A DNA stretch of 64,000 nucleotides, taken from Croceibacterium_A sp044506885. GTDB lineage: Bacteria; Pseudomonadota; Alphaproteobacteria; Sphingomonadales; Sphingomonadaceae. This document shows, in pieces, positions 8,344 through 17,808 of the stretch. Position numbers and translations under genes: made by a program. Under the pieces are notes generated by a model that worked only from the letters and a program-made list of their open reading frames with translations, was not told the origin of the DNA and ran no database searches. Every line of letters begins with the position of its first letter. Position 1 is the stretch's first letter. The stretch spans positions 1-64,000 of the forward strand of contig JBIQKC010000010.1 in assembly GCA_044506885.1 (NCBI GenBank), read 5' to 3'.

Positions 8344-9312
8344 GTGGCGAAAGGACGGATCGCGATTTCCGCGCTCGCGCTGATTGCCGCGCTGGCCGGA
8401 TGCGATAGCGGCGGAAGCGGCGAGGCGGAGTGCGATCGCGCCTGCGTGGTCGGCATTACCGACAGCTACCTGGCCGCGCTCGCCAGCCGCGATCCGTCGG
8501 CCGCGCCGCTCGCCGAAAACGTCCGCTTCGTCGAAAATCTCGAACGGCTCGATCCGGGCGAAGGGTTGTGGCGTACCGCTACCGGCGGCAAGGGCGGCTT
8601 TTCCATCTACGTTCCCGACCCGGACCTGCAACAGGCCGGCTGGATGGGCGTGTTCGAACGTGAGGGCAAGCCGGTGCTGCTGGCCCTGCGCCTCAAGCTT
8701 GAGAGCAGGCGTATCGTCGAAGTCGAGCACCTCGTGACCGAGCCAGCCGGCGGCGACATGACCAATCTGGTGCAGGTGCGGCGCGGTCTGCTGACGGTTA
8801 TCCCTGAGGACGAACGCCTGCCGCACGACGACCTGCTGGCCATCGGCGCGACCTACTACGACGCACTCGACGACAACGACGGGTCGAAGATGCCTTTCGC
8901 GCAGGATTGCCAGCGGATCGAGAACGGCATGATTACCGCAGGCGAAGGTATCGGGCCGCCGCCGAATTCCGAGCCGGGCGCGCCGCGCACCGCGACCGAT
9001 TGCGCCGGCCAGCTTTCCAGTCAGGCGTTCGTCTACATCGACCGGATCGAGAACCGGCGCATGATTGCCGCCGATCCGGTGACGGGGTTGGCGATGGGCT
9101 TGTCCCACTTCCGCCATCCGATGGACAACCTGCCCTACAAGGTGACGCTGGCCGACGGCTCTACCGCTGAACGCAACCGGCAGAACATGCCGTACGAGCC
9201 GTTCGACATGCCGGCCGCCCACATCTTCAAGATCGGCCCGGAAGGGCGTGTGCACGAGATCGAGGCGGTTGGCGTCGTCGCGCCGCACAACTCACCGACA
9301 GGTTGGGAATGA
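8344..9312 (+). CDS. Lipoprotein, NTF2-like/DUF8021-type hypothetical
   Basis: 322 residues from a GTG start preceded by GGGGGAGAGGA. The N-terminus is a lipoprotein signal (ALIAALAGCDSGG, lipobox LAGC), so the protein is likely anchored in the outer membrane. The mature part starts with a Cys-containing helix (CDRACVVGITDSYLAALASRD) and has the LWRTATG ... VFE pattern I associate with the DUF8021 family found near polysaccharide and steroid catabolic genes. It is followed after 68 bases by a TonB-dependent receptor in the same orientation, so the two may act together in uptake. No catalytic role can be assigned. Confidence 0.7.
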   Translation: MAKGRIAISALALIAALAGCDSGGSGEAECDRACVVGITDSYLAALASRDPSAAPLAENVRFVENLERLDPGEGLWRTATGGKGGFSIYVPDPDLQQAGWMGVFEREGKPVLLALRLKLESRRIVEVEHLVTEPAGGDMTNLVQVRRGLLTVIPEDERLPHDDLLAIGATYYDALDDNDGSKMPFAQDCQRIENGMITAGEGIGPPPNSEPGAPRTATDCAGQLSSQAFVYIDRIENRRMIAADPVTGLAMGLSHFRHPMDNLPYKVTLADGSTAERNRQNMPYEPFDMPAAHIFKIGPEGRVHEIEAVGVVAPHNSPTGWE

Positions 9313-9380
9313 AGGGAGCCAACTGGCCACGCACCGCATCGCGGGGCGGGGAACAACATGGATCAAGGGGAGAGCGAAAG

Positions 9381-12300
9381 ATGACTGATTGGGGAAGAAT
9401 GGACCGCGGCGTTCTGCTGCGCACGCTGCTGGCCGGGAGCGTATGCCTGCCGGCATTGATGATCGCGGCTCCGGCTGCGGCGCAGGATGAAGCGGCGGCC
9501 TCCGAAGCAACCATCGTGGTGACCGGCTCGCGCATCGCGCGGCCCGATTTCACCGCCACCAGCCCGATCACCACGGTCGATGCGGAGCTGCTGGAGCAGA
9601 GCAGTTCGGTGAACCTCGAGGCGAATCTCAACAAGCTGCCGCAGCTTGCCCCGGCGCTGACCCAGTTCGGCCCGCCGGAAGGGCGCGGCGACATCAACTC
9701 CACCGCCACCAACACGCCCGGAGCTACCACCGTCAGCCTTCGCCAGCTGGGTGCCAACCGCAACCTCGTGCTGATCGACGGCCGCCGTCCGACGCCGGTC
9801 AACGGCACCGGCGTGGTCGACATCAACGCCATTCCCTCCGCCGCCGTCTCGCGCGTGGAAATCATCACCGGCGGCGCTTCGTCCACGTACGGCGCGGATG
9901 CCGTGGGCGGCGTGGTCAACTTCATCCTGAAGCGCAACTTCAGCGGTCTGACGCTCGACGGCCAGTACGGCATCTCGCAGCACGGCGATGGCGACGAATA
10001 CCGCGTGTCGGGCCTGTGGGGCGCCGATCTCGACGACGGGCGCGGCAATGTCATGCTCGGCATGGAACGGTACGACCGCAAGGAGATCAAGCAGTTCGAC
10101 CGCAAGTGGTTCCGCGATCTCTATGCCAGCCCGGACACGGCGGGGAACACGATCTTCTCGTTCGAGCAGGACTACATCATCATGACGCCGACGATGCCCG
10201 GCACCGCCCCAAACAACGGGTTGCCGAGCCAGGACGCTATGAACGACATGTTCCGGGGCAAGGGGGCGCCGGCTACCAACCCTGACGGCACTGCGCTGAA
10301 CATTCCCACGAACGCCAGTCTCTACATCAACACCGATGGCACGCTGTTCCTCAACCAGGGGAACGGTTCGGGCGAGAATTTCGTGCCGCTGTTGGTGGGC
10401 TACAACGGCAGCTATGATGGGCTGAGCCGCAAGATGGGCTCCAACGGACTGCTGCGCGACAACTATGTCGACCAGATGCTGTCCACTCCGACCGACCGCT
10501 GGTCGTTCTTCGCCAAGGGCAACTACGAACTCAACGACTGGGTCGGCGTGTTCGGCCAGGCCTCGTTCGTGCGCACGCGGGTCTTCACCCGCAACCTGGT
10601 GCCGCCGGCGATCACGAGCTGGAGCGTGCTGATCCCGCACGGCGACGAGCTGTTCCGCGGCGACAGGACGCTGAACTTCCCCAATCCGGTCAGCGGCCAG
10701 CCGTTACAGGGCTCGCTCAACCTGGGCATTCCGTCCTCGGTGTTGTCCGAGGATCCCGAAAGCCCGAACTACATGGTCACGCATCCTGACTACATGGCCG
10801 GAGGGCGCTATGGGTTGAACTGCGGGCCGATGAACGGTTGCACCAATTCGCAGGTCTATCCGGTATCGCCGGAACTGGCCGCCTTGCTGGGCGAGCGCGG
10901 AACCACGGTCGGCACCGGTGAAGATGCGGTGTTCGTTTCCGGCGCCAACCAGCCATTCCAGTTCAACAAGTACCTGACCCAGCTCGGCGAGCGCGTGCTG
11001 GACAACCGCACGACCAACTTCCAGGTCCTGGGCGGGCTCGAAGGCCGTATTCCCGGCACCGACTGGACGTGGGAGGTCTATGGCTCGCACGGCGAGAGCA
11101 CGACCAAGACGGACCAGTACAACTTCGCTTCCGTGCTGCGCTGGCGCGCACTGCTGAGTTCGCCGAACTTCGGCCAGGGGTTCCAGTACAAGGGCAACAG
11201 CGGCACGCCGGGCGGCGGCTTCCAGGGCGCCACGGGCACGTGCGCCAGCGGGGTCAATCCCTTCGTCAACGGCCCGTGGAGCGACGACTGCGCCGACGCC
11301 GTCCGCACCAACTTGCAGACCGAGAACCGCAATATCCAGAACATGGTGGAAGCCAATTTGCAGGGCGGTCTGTTCGAGCTGCCTTATGGTCAGCTCCGCT
11401 TCGCGCTTGGCGCGGACTGGCGCAAGAACTCGATCTTCTTCCACCCCGATGGGCAGGCGACCGAAGGAACGGCGTTCCTCGAACCGGTCAACGGCATCTA
11501 CCCGCAGGCCGCGACCAGCGGTTCGGTCAGCGCGAAGGAAGTCTACGGCGAATTGCTCATCCCGCTCCTCGCGGATTTGCCGTTCGCCGAGACGCTGAAC
11601 CTCGAGCTCGGCTATCGTTTGTCCGACTACAACATCGGGACCGTGGGCACGGTATCGACCTACAAGATCAACGGCGAATACGCGCCGTTCCATTGGCTGC
11701 GGTTCCGCGGCGGCTATCAGAAGGCCAGCCGCGCGCCCAACCTTGCCGAACTGTTCACGGCCGCGACGTCGACGCTCGGCACCTCGGGCGACGGCGATCC
11801 GTGCTCGCGGGCCAATCCGGCGGAGCCCGTCGGGATCGGCAACTATTCCGCCAACCCGGACCTCAACTCCGACGCGGCGCAAGTCGAATCGCTGTGCCGG
11901 CAGATCATGAACGCCGACGGCCAGGGCGGCGGCGACATGTATTATCGCGATGACCGCACCTACAGCGCGGTCACTTTCGGTTTCGGGTTCCCGACCCTGC
12001 TCGGCAACCCGTTCCTGGAGGAGGAGACCGCCAAGACCTATACGATCGGTGCGGTCATCAGTTCACCGTCGTCCAACCCGCTCTTCAGCCGTCTCAATCT
12101 GGCCGTGGACTACTATAATGTCGATCTCAGCGATGCGATCGCGCAGCAGGGCATCGACGGAGTCTATCGCCGCTGCTTCGCCCGACAGTACAACCCGAAC
12201 TACGAGCTCAACGAGTTCTGCGGGCTGGTTCATCGCACACCGGGCACCGGCGAAGTGGCGAACGTCGACATCACCTACGGCAACGCCGGACGGGTCCGGA

Positions 12301-12848
12301 CATCGGGTATCGACGCGCAACTGAGCTGGGCGGTCGATCTCGCGGACGCAGGCCTCGGTCTGCCCGGCACGCTGATCACCAGCGTTCAGGCGACCTACCT
12401 GCTCAAGTTCGAGACCACCACCGACGAAGGCATTATCCCGCTGGTGGACTACGCCGGGACACTCGGCGGCGGGCAGGTCGGCACCAATGCCGGCGCATTC
12501 CGCTTCAAGAGCTTCTCGACGCTTACCTATGCCCTGGGGCCGGCAACGGCGAGCATCCAGTGGCAGCACAAGTCCGCCGCCGCCTCGGCCGCCAGCGTGA
12601 CCGACACCGCCAGCAACATCACAGGCGGTCCGGCGTACGACCTGTTCAATCTGAACGGCACGTTCTCGATCACGCCGGACGCGAGGATCCGCTTCGGTGT
12701 CGACAACCTGTTCAACAAGGCGCCGCCGATCGTGGGTGTGAATCTCAATGCCGACGGCGCGACCGCGTTGCGCGGCGGCACGCTCGACTCCGCCCAATAC
12801 GATGTGCTCGGCCGCAGGTTCTACCTCGGCGCAACCATCGACTTCTGA
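9381..12848 (+). CDS. TonB-dependent outer-membrane receptor
   Basis: 1155 residues from ATG 9381 (Shine-Dalgarno GGGGAGAG). There is a signal peptide (LLAGSVCLPALMIAAPAAA), then a plug domain opening with IVVTGSRIARPDF and including LIDGRRPTPVNG and VEIITGGASSTYGADAVGG. A large beta-barrel follows, ending in the terminal aromatic RRFYLGATIDF. The size and Asn/Gly-rich barrel loops are typical of the large sphingomonad/xanthomonad receptors for carbohydrates or other big ligands rather than simple siderophores. The substrate is unknown. It is paired with the upstream lipoprotein and followed by a strong terminator. Confidence 0.93.
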   Translation: MTDWGRMDRGVLLRTLLAGSVCLPALMIAAPAAAQDEAAASEATIVVTGSRIARPDFTATSPITTVDAELLEQSSSVNLEANLNKLPQLAPALTQFGPPEGRGDINSTATNTPGATTVSLRQLGANRNLVLIDGRRPTPVNGTGVVDINAIPSAAVSRVEIITGGASSTYGADAVGGVVNFILKRNFSGLTLDGQYGISQHGDGDEYRVSGLWGADLDDGRGNVMLGMERYDRKEIKQFDRKWFRDLYASPDTAGNTIFSFEQDYIIMTPTMPGTAPNNGLPSQDAMNDMFRGKGAPATNPDGTALNIPTNASLYINTDGTLFLNQGNGSGENFVPLLVGYNGSYDGLSRKMGSNGLLRDNYVDQMLSTPTDRWSFFAKGNYELNDWVGVFGQASFVRTRVFTRNLVPPAITSWSVLIPHGDELFRGDRTLNFPNPVSGQPLQGSLNLGIPSSVLSEDPESPNYMVTHPDYMAGGRYGLNCGPMNGCTNSQVYPVSPELAALLGERGTTVGTGEDAVFVSGANQPFQFNKYLTQLGERVLDNRTTNFQVLGGLEGRIPGTDWTWEVYGSHGESTTKTDQYNFASVLRWRALLSSPNFGQGFQYKGNSGTPGGGFQGATGTCASGVNPFVNGPWSDDCADAVRTNLQTENRNIQNMVEANLQGGLFELPYGQLRFALGADWRKNSIFFHPDGQATEGTAFLEPVNGIYPQAATSGSVSAKEVYGELLIPLLADLPFAETLNLELGYRLSDYNIGTVGTVSTYKINGEYAPFHWLRFRGGYQKASRAPNLAELFTAATSTLGTSGDGDPCSRANPAEPVGIGNYSANPDLNSDAAQVESLCRQIMNADGQGGGDMYYRDDRTYSAVTFGFGFPTLLGNPFLEEETAKTYTIGAVISSPSSNPLFSRLNLAVDYYNVDLSDAIAQQGIDGVYRRCFARQYNPNYELNEFCGLVHRTPGTGEVANVDITYGNAGRVRTSGIDAQLSWAVDLADAGLGLPGTLITSVQATYLLKFETTTDEGIIPLVDYAGTLGGGQVGTNAGAFRFKSFSTLTYALGPATASIQWQHKSAAASAASVTDTASNITGGPAYDLFNLNGTFSITPDARIRFGVDNLFNKAPPIVGVNLNADGATALRGGTLDSAQYDVLGRRFYLGATIDF

Positions 12849-12897
12849 CAACGGGACGGCTCGCGCCAGGGCCGCCCAGCAACGGTTACCTCCCCTT

Positions 12898-12923
12898 GGG
12901 TCCCCTCGCGGGGCCCATTTTTT
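12898..12923 (+). terminator. Rho-independent terminator after the TonB receptor gene
   Basis: A CCCC-TCGC-GGGG stem extended by GGG/CCC with one bulged base, followed by ATTTTTT, 50 bases past the receptor stop codon. Confidence 0.75.
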
Positions 12924-12930
12924 CGCCGAG

Positions 12931-12989
12931 TCAGGGCCAAATCCCCGCGGCCGCCTCGGGCGCGCTGGGTGTTGAGTAGCGGACTCTAG
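12931..12989. repeat. Degenerate copy of the cruciform repeat found at 24125-24389
   Basis: The segment shares CAGGGCCAAATCCC and CCTCGGGCGCGCTGG, then TTGAGTA and CGGAC, in the same order as the right half of the 24125-24389 element. The rest is deleted. Its edge contains the TAG stop of ruvX (12986-12988). Confidence 0.55.
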
Positions 12990-13453
12990 ATCACGCTGCC
13001 CGCCAGCCGGTCGATCGCGGCTTGCAGGATCACCGCGGCGGCGTGGCTGTCGATGCGTTCGGCGCGTTTGGCGCGGCTCATGTCCTGCGCGATCATATCG
13101 CGCTCGGCGCTGGCGGTGGACCAGCGTTCGTCCCACAGCAGCACCGGCAGGCCCAGTGGCGTCAGGTTGCGGGCGAAGGCGCGGCTGGCCTGCGCGCGCG
13201 CGCCGGCGCTGCCGTCCATGTTGAGCGGAAGGCCGATGACGATGCCCCGCACCCCGCGTTCGGCGGCAAGCGCCTCGAGCGCGGCCTTGTCGCGCGCGAA
13301 CTTGCCGCGCGGCAATGTCTTTCCGGCTCCGGCGAAGCTCCATCCGGCATCGCAGAACGCGGTGCCGATGGTCCGCGTGCCGAGATCGAGCCCCATCAGC
13401 ACCCCGCCGTCGGGCAGCGTGTCGCGGAAGTCCGCCGCTTGCTCGGTAATCAA
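12986..13453 (-). CDS. ruvX: Putative Holliday junction resolvase / pre-16S rRNA nuclease YqgF
   Basis: An RNase H-fold nuclease of about 155 residues. The first motif is MGLDLGTRTIGTAFCDAG; further motifs are GIVIGLPLNMDGSAG and LWDERWSTASAE, with a final Asp-His in RIDSHAAAVILQ. Family members process the 5' end of 16S rRNA. The TTG start at 13453 overlaps the upstream stop (TTGA), giving the usual alphaproteobacterial N-terminal extension before the catalytic strand. An internal ATG at 13396 would cut the protein to the bare domain. It lies at the end of a minus-strand run with the DUF3089 gene. Confidence 0.88.
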   Translation of the reverse strand: MITEQAADFRDTLPDGGVLMGLDLGTRTIGTAFCDAGWSFAGAGKTLPRGKFARDKAALEALAAERGVRGIVIGLPLNMDGSAGARAQASRAFARNLTPLGLPVLLWDERWSTASAERDMIAQDMSRAKRAERIDSHAAAVILQAAIDRLAGSVI

Positions 13454-14646
13454 CGCGCCGCCCACGCGCGCACCCTTCGTTCGACATCCTGCTTCAGGTT
13501 GGCCCAGAACAGGGGGATGTCGTAGACGTGGTAGTTGTTGCCGGGGAGCACATATGGGCCGAGGTCGGGCGGCTCGCCGATCAGCAGCAGGCCGCGTTCG
13601 CCGCATCGCGCCGGAACCGCGCCGACGACCAGCGCGCCGCCTGTCAGCTCCTTGTTCGGGACCAGCGTGCCGAGATTGGCTTCCGCCGGCGCTTCGGCGT
13701 CCCGCGAGCCGGTCAGCGGATTGACGCACAGCGTCGGGCTGTCGCCGCGCGGCTGGCCATCGTAGCCCGCAGACTTGCCGTATACCTCCAGCCACTGGCC
13801 GGGATTGGCGGGCTCGGCGAAGCTGGTCCAGGTTATCAGGCAGCCGGCTTCCTCGCCCGTTTCGCAAGCGGGAAGGCCGAGCGCGGGCAGGTCGTGCGCG
13901 ATCGAGATCGGCCAGCCGACCGGATAGGCCATGGCGATGCGCTGGGCGAGCGGCGTTCCCGCCACGCGCTCGCGCAGCAGGCGCAGCAGGTGAAGCGCGC
14001 CCTGGCTGTGTCCGGCAAGTACGATCGGCGTGTCGGGATCGATGCTTTCGAGGAAATAGTCGAACGCCAGCTCCACGTCGGCATAGGCGGCGTCGATCGC
14101 GCGCGCGGCTTCCGGCGCGTCGGTCAGGAACGCCCCGAAAGTCGCCTGGCGATAGCGCGGGGCCCATATCTCGCTCGCGCCGGCGAAGGCGCTCGCCATC
14201 CCGCGGATGAAGATTCGCGCGCGATCCTGCGATTCGCGGTCGTCGAGCGGGGCGTTCCAGCTCCGGCGTTCGAGATAGCTGGTCGGATGGACGAAGAATA
14301 CCGCGAACGGCGGCAAAGGCGGCTCTTCCGTCGCTGGCGAGGCAGCGGATTCGACTTCTGCCGCTTCCCCGGAGATCGGTTCCAACGCCGCCTCGTCCGC
14401 GCCGTCGAGGTCCGCCGGCTCCGGCTGCCAGTGCGCGGGATCGCGGTCCTCTGGAATGCCGGGACGCGAGAACCACATCGCTTCGGCGTGATAGGCGTTG
14501 CCCGCCAGCGGATCCTGCTCGACGAATTCGGTGGTCGGGACCAGCGCGGCCTTCGTCAGCTCGTTGGAAAACAACCGCAGCGCGAAGGCCCCGGCGACAA
14601 GCAGCACGATACCGACCGCAACGATATACAGGAACTTACGCGCCAT
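13450..14646 (-). CDS. DUF3089 alpha/beta-hydrolase
   Basis: 398 residues. One N-terminal membrane anchor (FLYIVAVGIVLLVAGAFAL) is followed by a periplasmic-facing hydrolase. The nucleophile elbow is VLAGHSQGALHL. The preceding FAVFFVHPTSYLERRSWNAP segment and the later IPLFWANLKQDVERRV tail are typical of the DUF3089 lysophospholipase-like family. The substrate is unknown. The stop overlaps the TTG start of ruvX, and its start overlaps the end of the AI-2E permease gene (11 bases), so the block is probably one transcript. Confidence 0.82.
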   Translation of the reverse strand: MARKFLYIVAVGIVLLVAGAFALRLFSNELTKAALVPTTEFVEQDPLAGNAYHAEAMWFSRPGIPEDRDPAHWQPEPADLDGADEAALEPISGEAAEVESAASPATEEPPLPPFAVFFVHPTSYLERRSWNAPLDDRESQDRARIFIRGMASAFAGASEIWAPRYRQATFGAFLTDAPEAARAIDAAYADVELAFDYFLESIDPDTPIVLAGHSQGALHLLRLLRERVAGTPLAQRIAMAYPVGWPISIAHDLPALGLPACETGEEAGCLITWTSFAEPANPGQWLEVYGKSAGYDGQPRGDSPTLCVNPLTGSRDAEAPAEANLGTLVPNKELTGGALVVGAVPARCGERGLLLIGEPPDLGPYVLPGNNYHVYDIPLFWANLKQDVERRVRAWAAR

Positions 14647-15733
14647 TCACTCCAGCCATATCGTTTCGCTTGTCGATCGCGTTCTGCTCCGACCGGCGTT
14701 CCAGCGCGACCTTGATCATCGCCATCAGCGGATCGGCCAGGAACAACCCCAGGATGCCGAACAGCACTCCCATCACCAGCTGCGCCGCCAGCACCAGCGC
14801 CGGGGCGAGGTCAACCGTCTTCTTGGCGATCAACGGGATGATGACGTAGCCGTCGAAGGTCTGGACGAGGAAATAGACGAAGATCGTGTAGAGCCCCATG
14901 TCCAGCCCGCCGGAAAAGCCGACCAGCACCATCAGCGCGCCCGCGATCAGCGCGCCGATGTTGGGGATGAACGCCAGCAGGCCGGTCAGGATGCCCAGCA
15001 GCGCCGCCATCGGCACCCCGTAAAAGCTGAGCATCAGCCAGGTGAACAGCCCTTCGAAGGCCATTCCCACCAGACGCCCGGCCATCAGCCGGCGCATGGT
15101 CTTGCCCATCCGCTCCGCCGTCACGTGGAACGAACCGCGCCGGTGAGGAGAGAGCATCCAGGCAAAGCCGCGCTCGTAGAGCCGGGGCTCCAGCGCCACA
15201 TAGATGCCGATGATGGCGATCAGGAACAGCGTCGCCAGCCCGCCGAACAGGCCGCCGATCGCACGGGTAACGGTGCCGACCCCGCTCATCAGCTGGCTGG
15301 CTACGTTATTGAGATCGCGCTGGTCGATCGCGAAGCCCTTGCGATCCAGCCAGGCGAAAAGCTCTTCCGTCTGTTGGGCGACGATCCGCGGCAGCTCTGC
15401 CGCCTCGCGCGAGATCTGCGATCCGGCGAAATAGCCGAGCCAGACAAGACACGCGATCGCCAGCAGCAGGACCACGCCGATCCGCCAGGCGCGCCCGATC
15501 GGCAGGATCCGGCCGAGCAGGCGCGCGCCGCCGTCGAGCATCGCCGCGAACACCATGGCGCCGAACACCACCAGCAGCGCCTGCGAGATATAGACCGCGA
15601 GCAGGACCGAGCCGACCACCAGCACCCAGACCAGCGCGCGCTTGGCTTCGAACCGCAGTTGCGGGTTGCCTATCCAGGTCGGGCTGGCGCGAAGGTCTTC
15701 GCCGTCGACCGGCCCGTCAGTCGTTTCCGCCAT
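14636..15733 (-). CDS. AI-2E family / PerM-type permease
   Basis: A polytopic membrane protein of about 365 residues with six to eight hydrophobic segments. It carries the family's conserved features: a paired N-terminal hairpin (VLVVGSVLLAVYISQALLVV), a central amphipathic stretch, and GLLAFIPNIGALIA with the later IIPLIAKKTVDLAPALV. Members are annotated as AI-2 exporters or as Na+/H+ antiporters; the substrate cannot be assigned. The start at 15733 follows GGAA; ATGs at 15739 and 15751 are alternatives. It overlaps the 3' end of lepB. Confidence 0.85.
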   Translation of the reverse strand: MAETTDGPVDGEDLRASPTWIGNPQLRFEAKRALVWVLVVGSVLLAVYISQALLVVFGAMVFAAMLDGGARLLGRILPIGRAWRIGVVLLLAIACLVWLGYFAGSQISREAAELPRIVAQQTEELFAWLDRKGFAIDQRDLNNVASQLMSGVGTVTRAIGGLFGGLATLFLIAIIGIYVALEPRLYERGFAWMLSPHRRGSFHVTAERMGKTMRRLMAGRLVGMAFEGLFTWLMLSFYGVPMAALLGILTGLLAFIPNIGALIAGALMVLVGFSGGLDMGLYTIFVYFLVQTFDGYVIIPLIAKKTVDLAPALVLAAQLVMGVLFGILGLFLADPLMAMIKVALERRSEQNAIDKRNDMAGVNGA

Positions 15734-16670
15734 CGCCATTTCCGGCGCCATTTCCGGCCGCAGGCAGTTCCGGGCGCAACTCGGGGCGCAGACTGTCCCA
15801 TGCGCGATCGCGGCGCAGCGAACTGAACCAGGTTGCCGGATTCCAGCCAGTGCTGCCGTCGAGCGAGAAGGTGATGAATTCGGCTCGCCCGCCGATGTTG
15901 GCGATCGGCACCGGGCCGCCGAGCCCGCGATCCCATTCCTCCGCGCGGCTGTCGGCCGAATGGTCGCGGTTGTCGCCCATCAGGAATACGTGGCCTTCGG
16001 GAATGGTGACTTCCTCGAAATTGTCGAGCGGGTTGTCGCTCCGGTGGTCGATGATCAGGTAACTCGCGCCATTGGGCAGGGTTTCCCGATACGTCGGCGG
16101 TTCGTAGAATTCCTCGCCGCCGGGCAAGCGGACGCGATAGGGCTCGAACGCCGCGAGGCACTGCTGCCCTTCGCACATCTGCTGGTCGGCCACCGGGATC
16201 CGCACCGGGGGCTCCACTTCCTGCGGCACTTCCTCGCCGTTGAGGATGATCTGGCCGTCGACCATCGCAATCCGGTCCCCCGGCAGCGCGACCACGCGCT
16301 TGATGTAGTCCTCGTCGCGGTTTGGCGGCACCGCGATCACGATGTCGCCGTATTCGGGCGTCGAGGGCGCGATGCGCCATTCGCCGCGCGGCAATATGTG
16401 GAACGAGGCCGAAACCCAGCTCCAGCCATAGGCGTATTTCGACACCACCAGCCGGTCGCCGACCAGCAGCGCCGGCACCATCGAGGCGCTCGGGATATAG
16501 AACGGCTTGGCGACGAAGGTGTGGAAGGCGAGCACGCCCAGCAGCATCAGGGCCAGCCCGCGGATTTCCGCCAGCCAGTTGATGCCGGGCTTTTGCGGCT
16601 GCTTTTCGGCCGGCGATGCGTCTGGGCTCGGTTCTTCGGTCACGGCAGGGCTGTCGGTCGGAGGGCTCAT
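15717..16670 (-). CDS. lepB: Signal peptidase I
   Basis: 317 residues. An acidic/Pro-rich cytoplasmic head is followed by one membrane segment (residues 35-55) and the periplasmic serine-lysine protease. The catalytic Ser is S63 in IPSASMVP and the Lys is K124 in DYIKRVVALPGD. Box E is FLMGDNRDHSADSR. It cleaves signal peptides from exported proteins. An insert with two Cys (QQMCEGQQCLAAFE) precedes box E. It is part of lepB-acpS-pdxJ-pyrE, an arrangement common in alphaproteobacteria. Confidence 0.95.
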   Translation of the reverse strand: MSPPTDSPAVTEEPSPDASPAEKQPQKPGINWLAEIRGLALMLLGVLAFHTFVAKPFYIPSASMVPALLVGDRLVVSKYAYGWSWVSASFHILPRGEWRIAPSTPEYGDIVIAVPPNRDEDYIKRVVALPGDRIAMVDGQIILNGEEVPQEVEPPVRIPVADQQMCEGQQCLAAFEPYRVRLPGGEEFYEPPTYRETLPNGASYLIIDHRSDNPLDNFEEVTIPEGHVFLMGDNRDHSADSRAEEWDRGLGGPVPIANIGGRAEFITFSLDGSTGWNPATWFSSLRRDRAWDSLRPELRPELPAAGNGAGNGDGGND

Positions 16671-17068
16671 TTCGGGCGGGCTTCGATGACGACGAAAGCT
16701 TGCGCCCAGGGATGATCGTCGGTCAGCGTCAGGTGGATCAGCGCCTCATGGCCGTCCGGCGTCAGTTCCGCAAGCCGCTTGGCCGCGCCATTGGCGAGGC
16801 TCAGCGTCGGCGCGCCCGACGGCAGGTTCACCACCCCGATGTCCTTCATGTAGACGCCCTGGTAGAACCCGGTGCCCACCGCCTTGGAAAACGCCTCCTT
16901 GGCGGCGAAGCGCTTGGCGAAGGTTCCCGCGCGGGTATGCGGCCGTTTCGCGGCCTTGGCCCGCTCCACTTCGGTAAAGCAGCGCAACTCGAACCGCCCG
17001 CCGTGCCGTGTCAGCGCTGCCTCTATGCGCTCGATATTGCACAGGTCGGAACCGAGGCCGATGATCAC
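16667..17068 (-). CDS. acpS: Holo-[acyl-carrier-protein] synthase
   Basis: 133 residues. It transfers 4'-phosphopantetheine from CoA to acyl carrier protein. Mg-binding Asp (D8 in GLGSDLCNIERIE) and Glu (E58 in RFAAKEAFSKA) are in place, as is the C-terminal IHLTLTDDHPWAQAFV segment. It overlaps pdxJ upstream and lepB downstream by 4 bases each, so translation is probably coupled. Confidence 0.95.
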   Translation of the reverse strand: MIIGLGSDLCNIERIEAALTRHGGRFELRCFTEVERAKAAKRPHTRAGTFAKRFAAKEAFSKAVGTGFYQGVYMKDIGVVNLPSGAPTLSLANGAAKRLAELTPDGHEALIHLTLTDDHPWAQAFVVIEARPK

Positions 17069-17808
17069 CGCGCCGCATCCATCAGTTCGCGCATCCGCGT
17101 CACCGCCGCCTCCAGCCCGACGAACACCGCCTCGCCGATAAGGTAGTGGCCGATGTTGAGCTCCGCGAGTTGCGGGATGGCGGCGATCGGCTGGACGTTG
17201 TCGTAGGTCAGCCCGTGGCCGGCGTGGGGCTCGATGCCGTTCTTGGCCGCCAGCGCAGCCATGTCGGCGATCCGCTTCAGTTCGACCGCGACCTGGTCCC
17301 CGCTCGCATGGGCGTATTCGCCAGTGTGGAGTTCCACCACCGGCGCGCCCAGCCGCAGCGCGGCTTCGATCTGGCGTTCCTCGGGGCCGATGAACAGGCT
17401 CACGCGGATGCCGGCATCGGCGAGGCGCGTGACGATCGGTTGCAGGTGGTTGTGCTGTCCGGCGGCGTCGAGCCCGCCCTCGGTGGTCCGCTCCTCGCGC
17501 TTTTCGGGCACGATGCAGGCGGCATGCGGCCGGTGGGTGAGGGCGATGGCGAGCATCTCCTCGGTCGCGGCCATCTCGAGGTTGAGCGGCAGGTCGGTCG
17601 CCAGCTGGATGCGGCGCAAGTCCTCGTCGCGGATATGCCGCCGGTCCTCGCGCAAGTGCGCGGTGATGCCGTCGCCGCCGCAGCGGGCGACGATCTCCGC
17701 CGCGCGCACCGGATCGGGATGGTCGCCCCCCCGCGCGTTGCGGATCGTGGCGACGTGATCGATGTTGACGCCCAGGCGCAAGCCAGTGGACGGCGCGCGG
17801 CCGGTCAC
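17065..17808 (-). CDS. pdxJ: Pyridoxine 5'-phosphate synthase
   Basis: 247 residues, GTG start. It condenses 1-deoxyxylulose 5-phosphate with 3-amino-2-oxopropyl phosphate in vitamin B6 synthesis. Family motifs are LGVNIDHVATIRNARGG, ITAHLREDRRHIRDED, LNLEMAATEEM and HAGHGLTYDNV. It sits between pyrE (1-base overlap at 17808) and acpS, as in many alphaproteobacteria. Confidence 0.95.
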   Translation of the reverse strand: MTGRAPSTGLRLGVNIDHVATIRNARGGDHPDPVRAAEIVARCGGDGITAHLREDRRHIRDEDLRRIQLATDLPLNLEMAATEEMLAIALTHRPHAACIVPEKREERTTEGGLDAAGQHNHLQPIVTRLADAGIRVSLFIGPEERQIEAALRLGAPVVELHTGEYAHASGDQVAVELKRIADMAALAAKNGIEPHAGHGLTYDNVQPIAAIPQLAELNIGHYLIGEAVFVGLEAAVTRMRELMDAAR

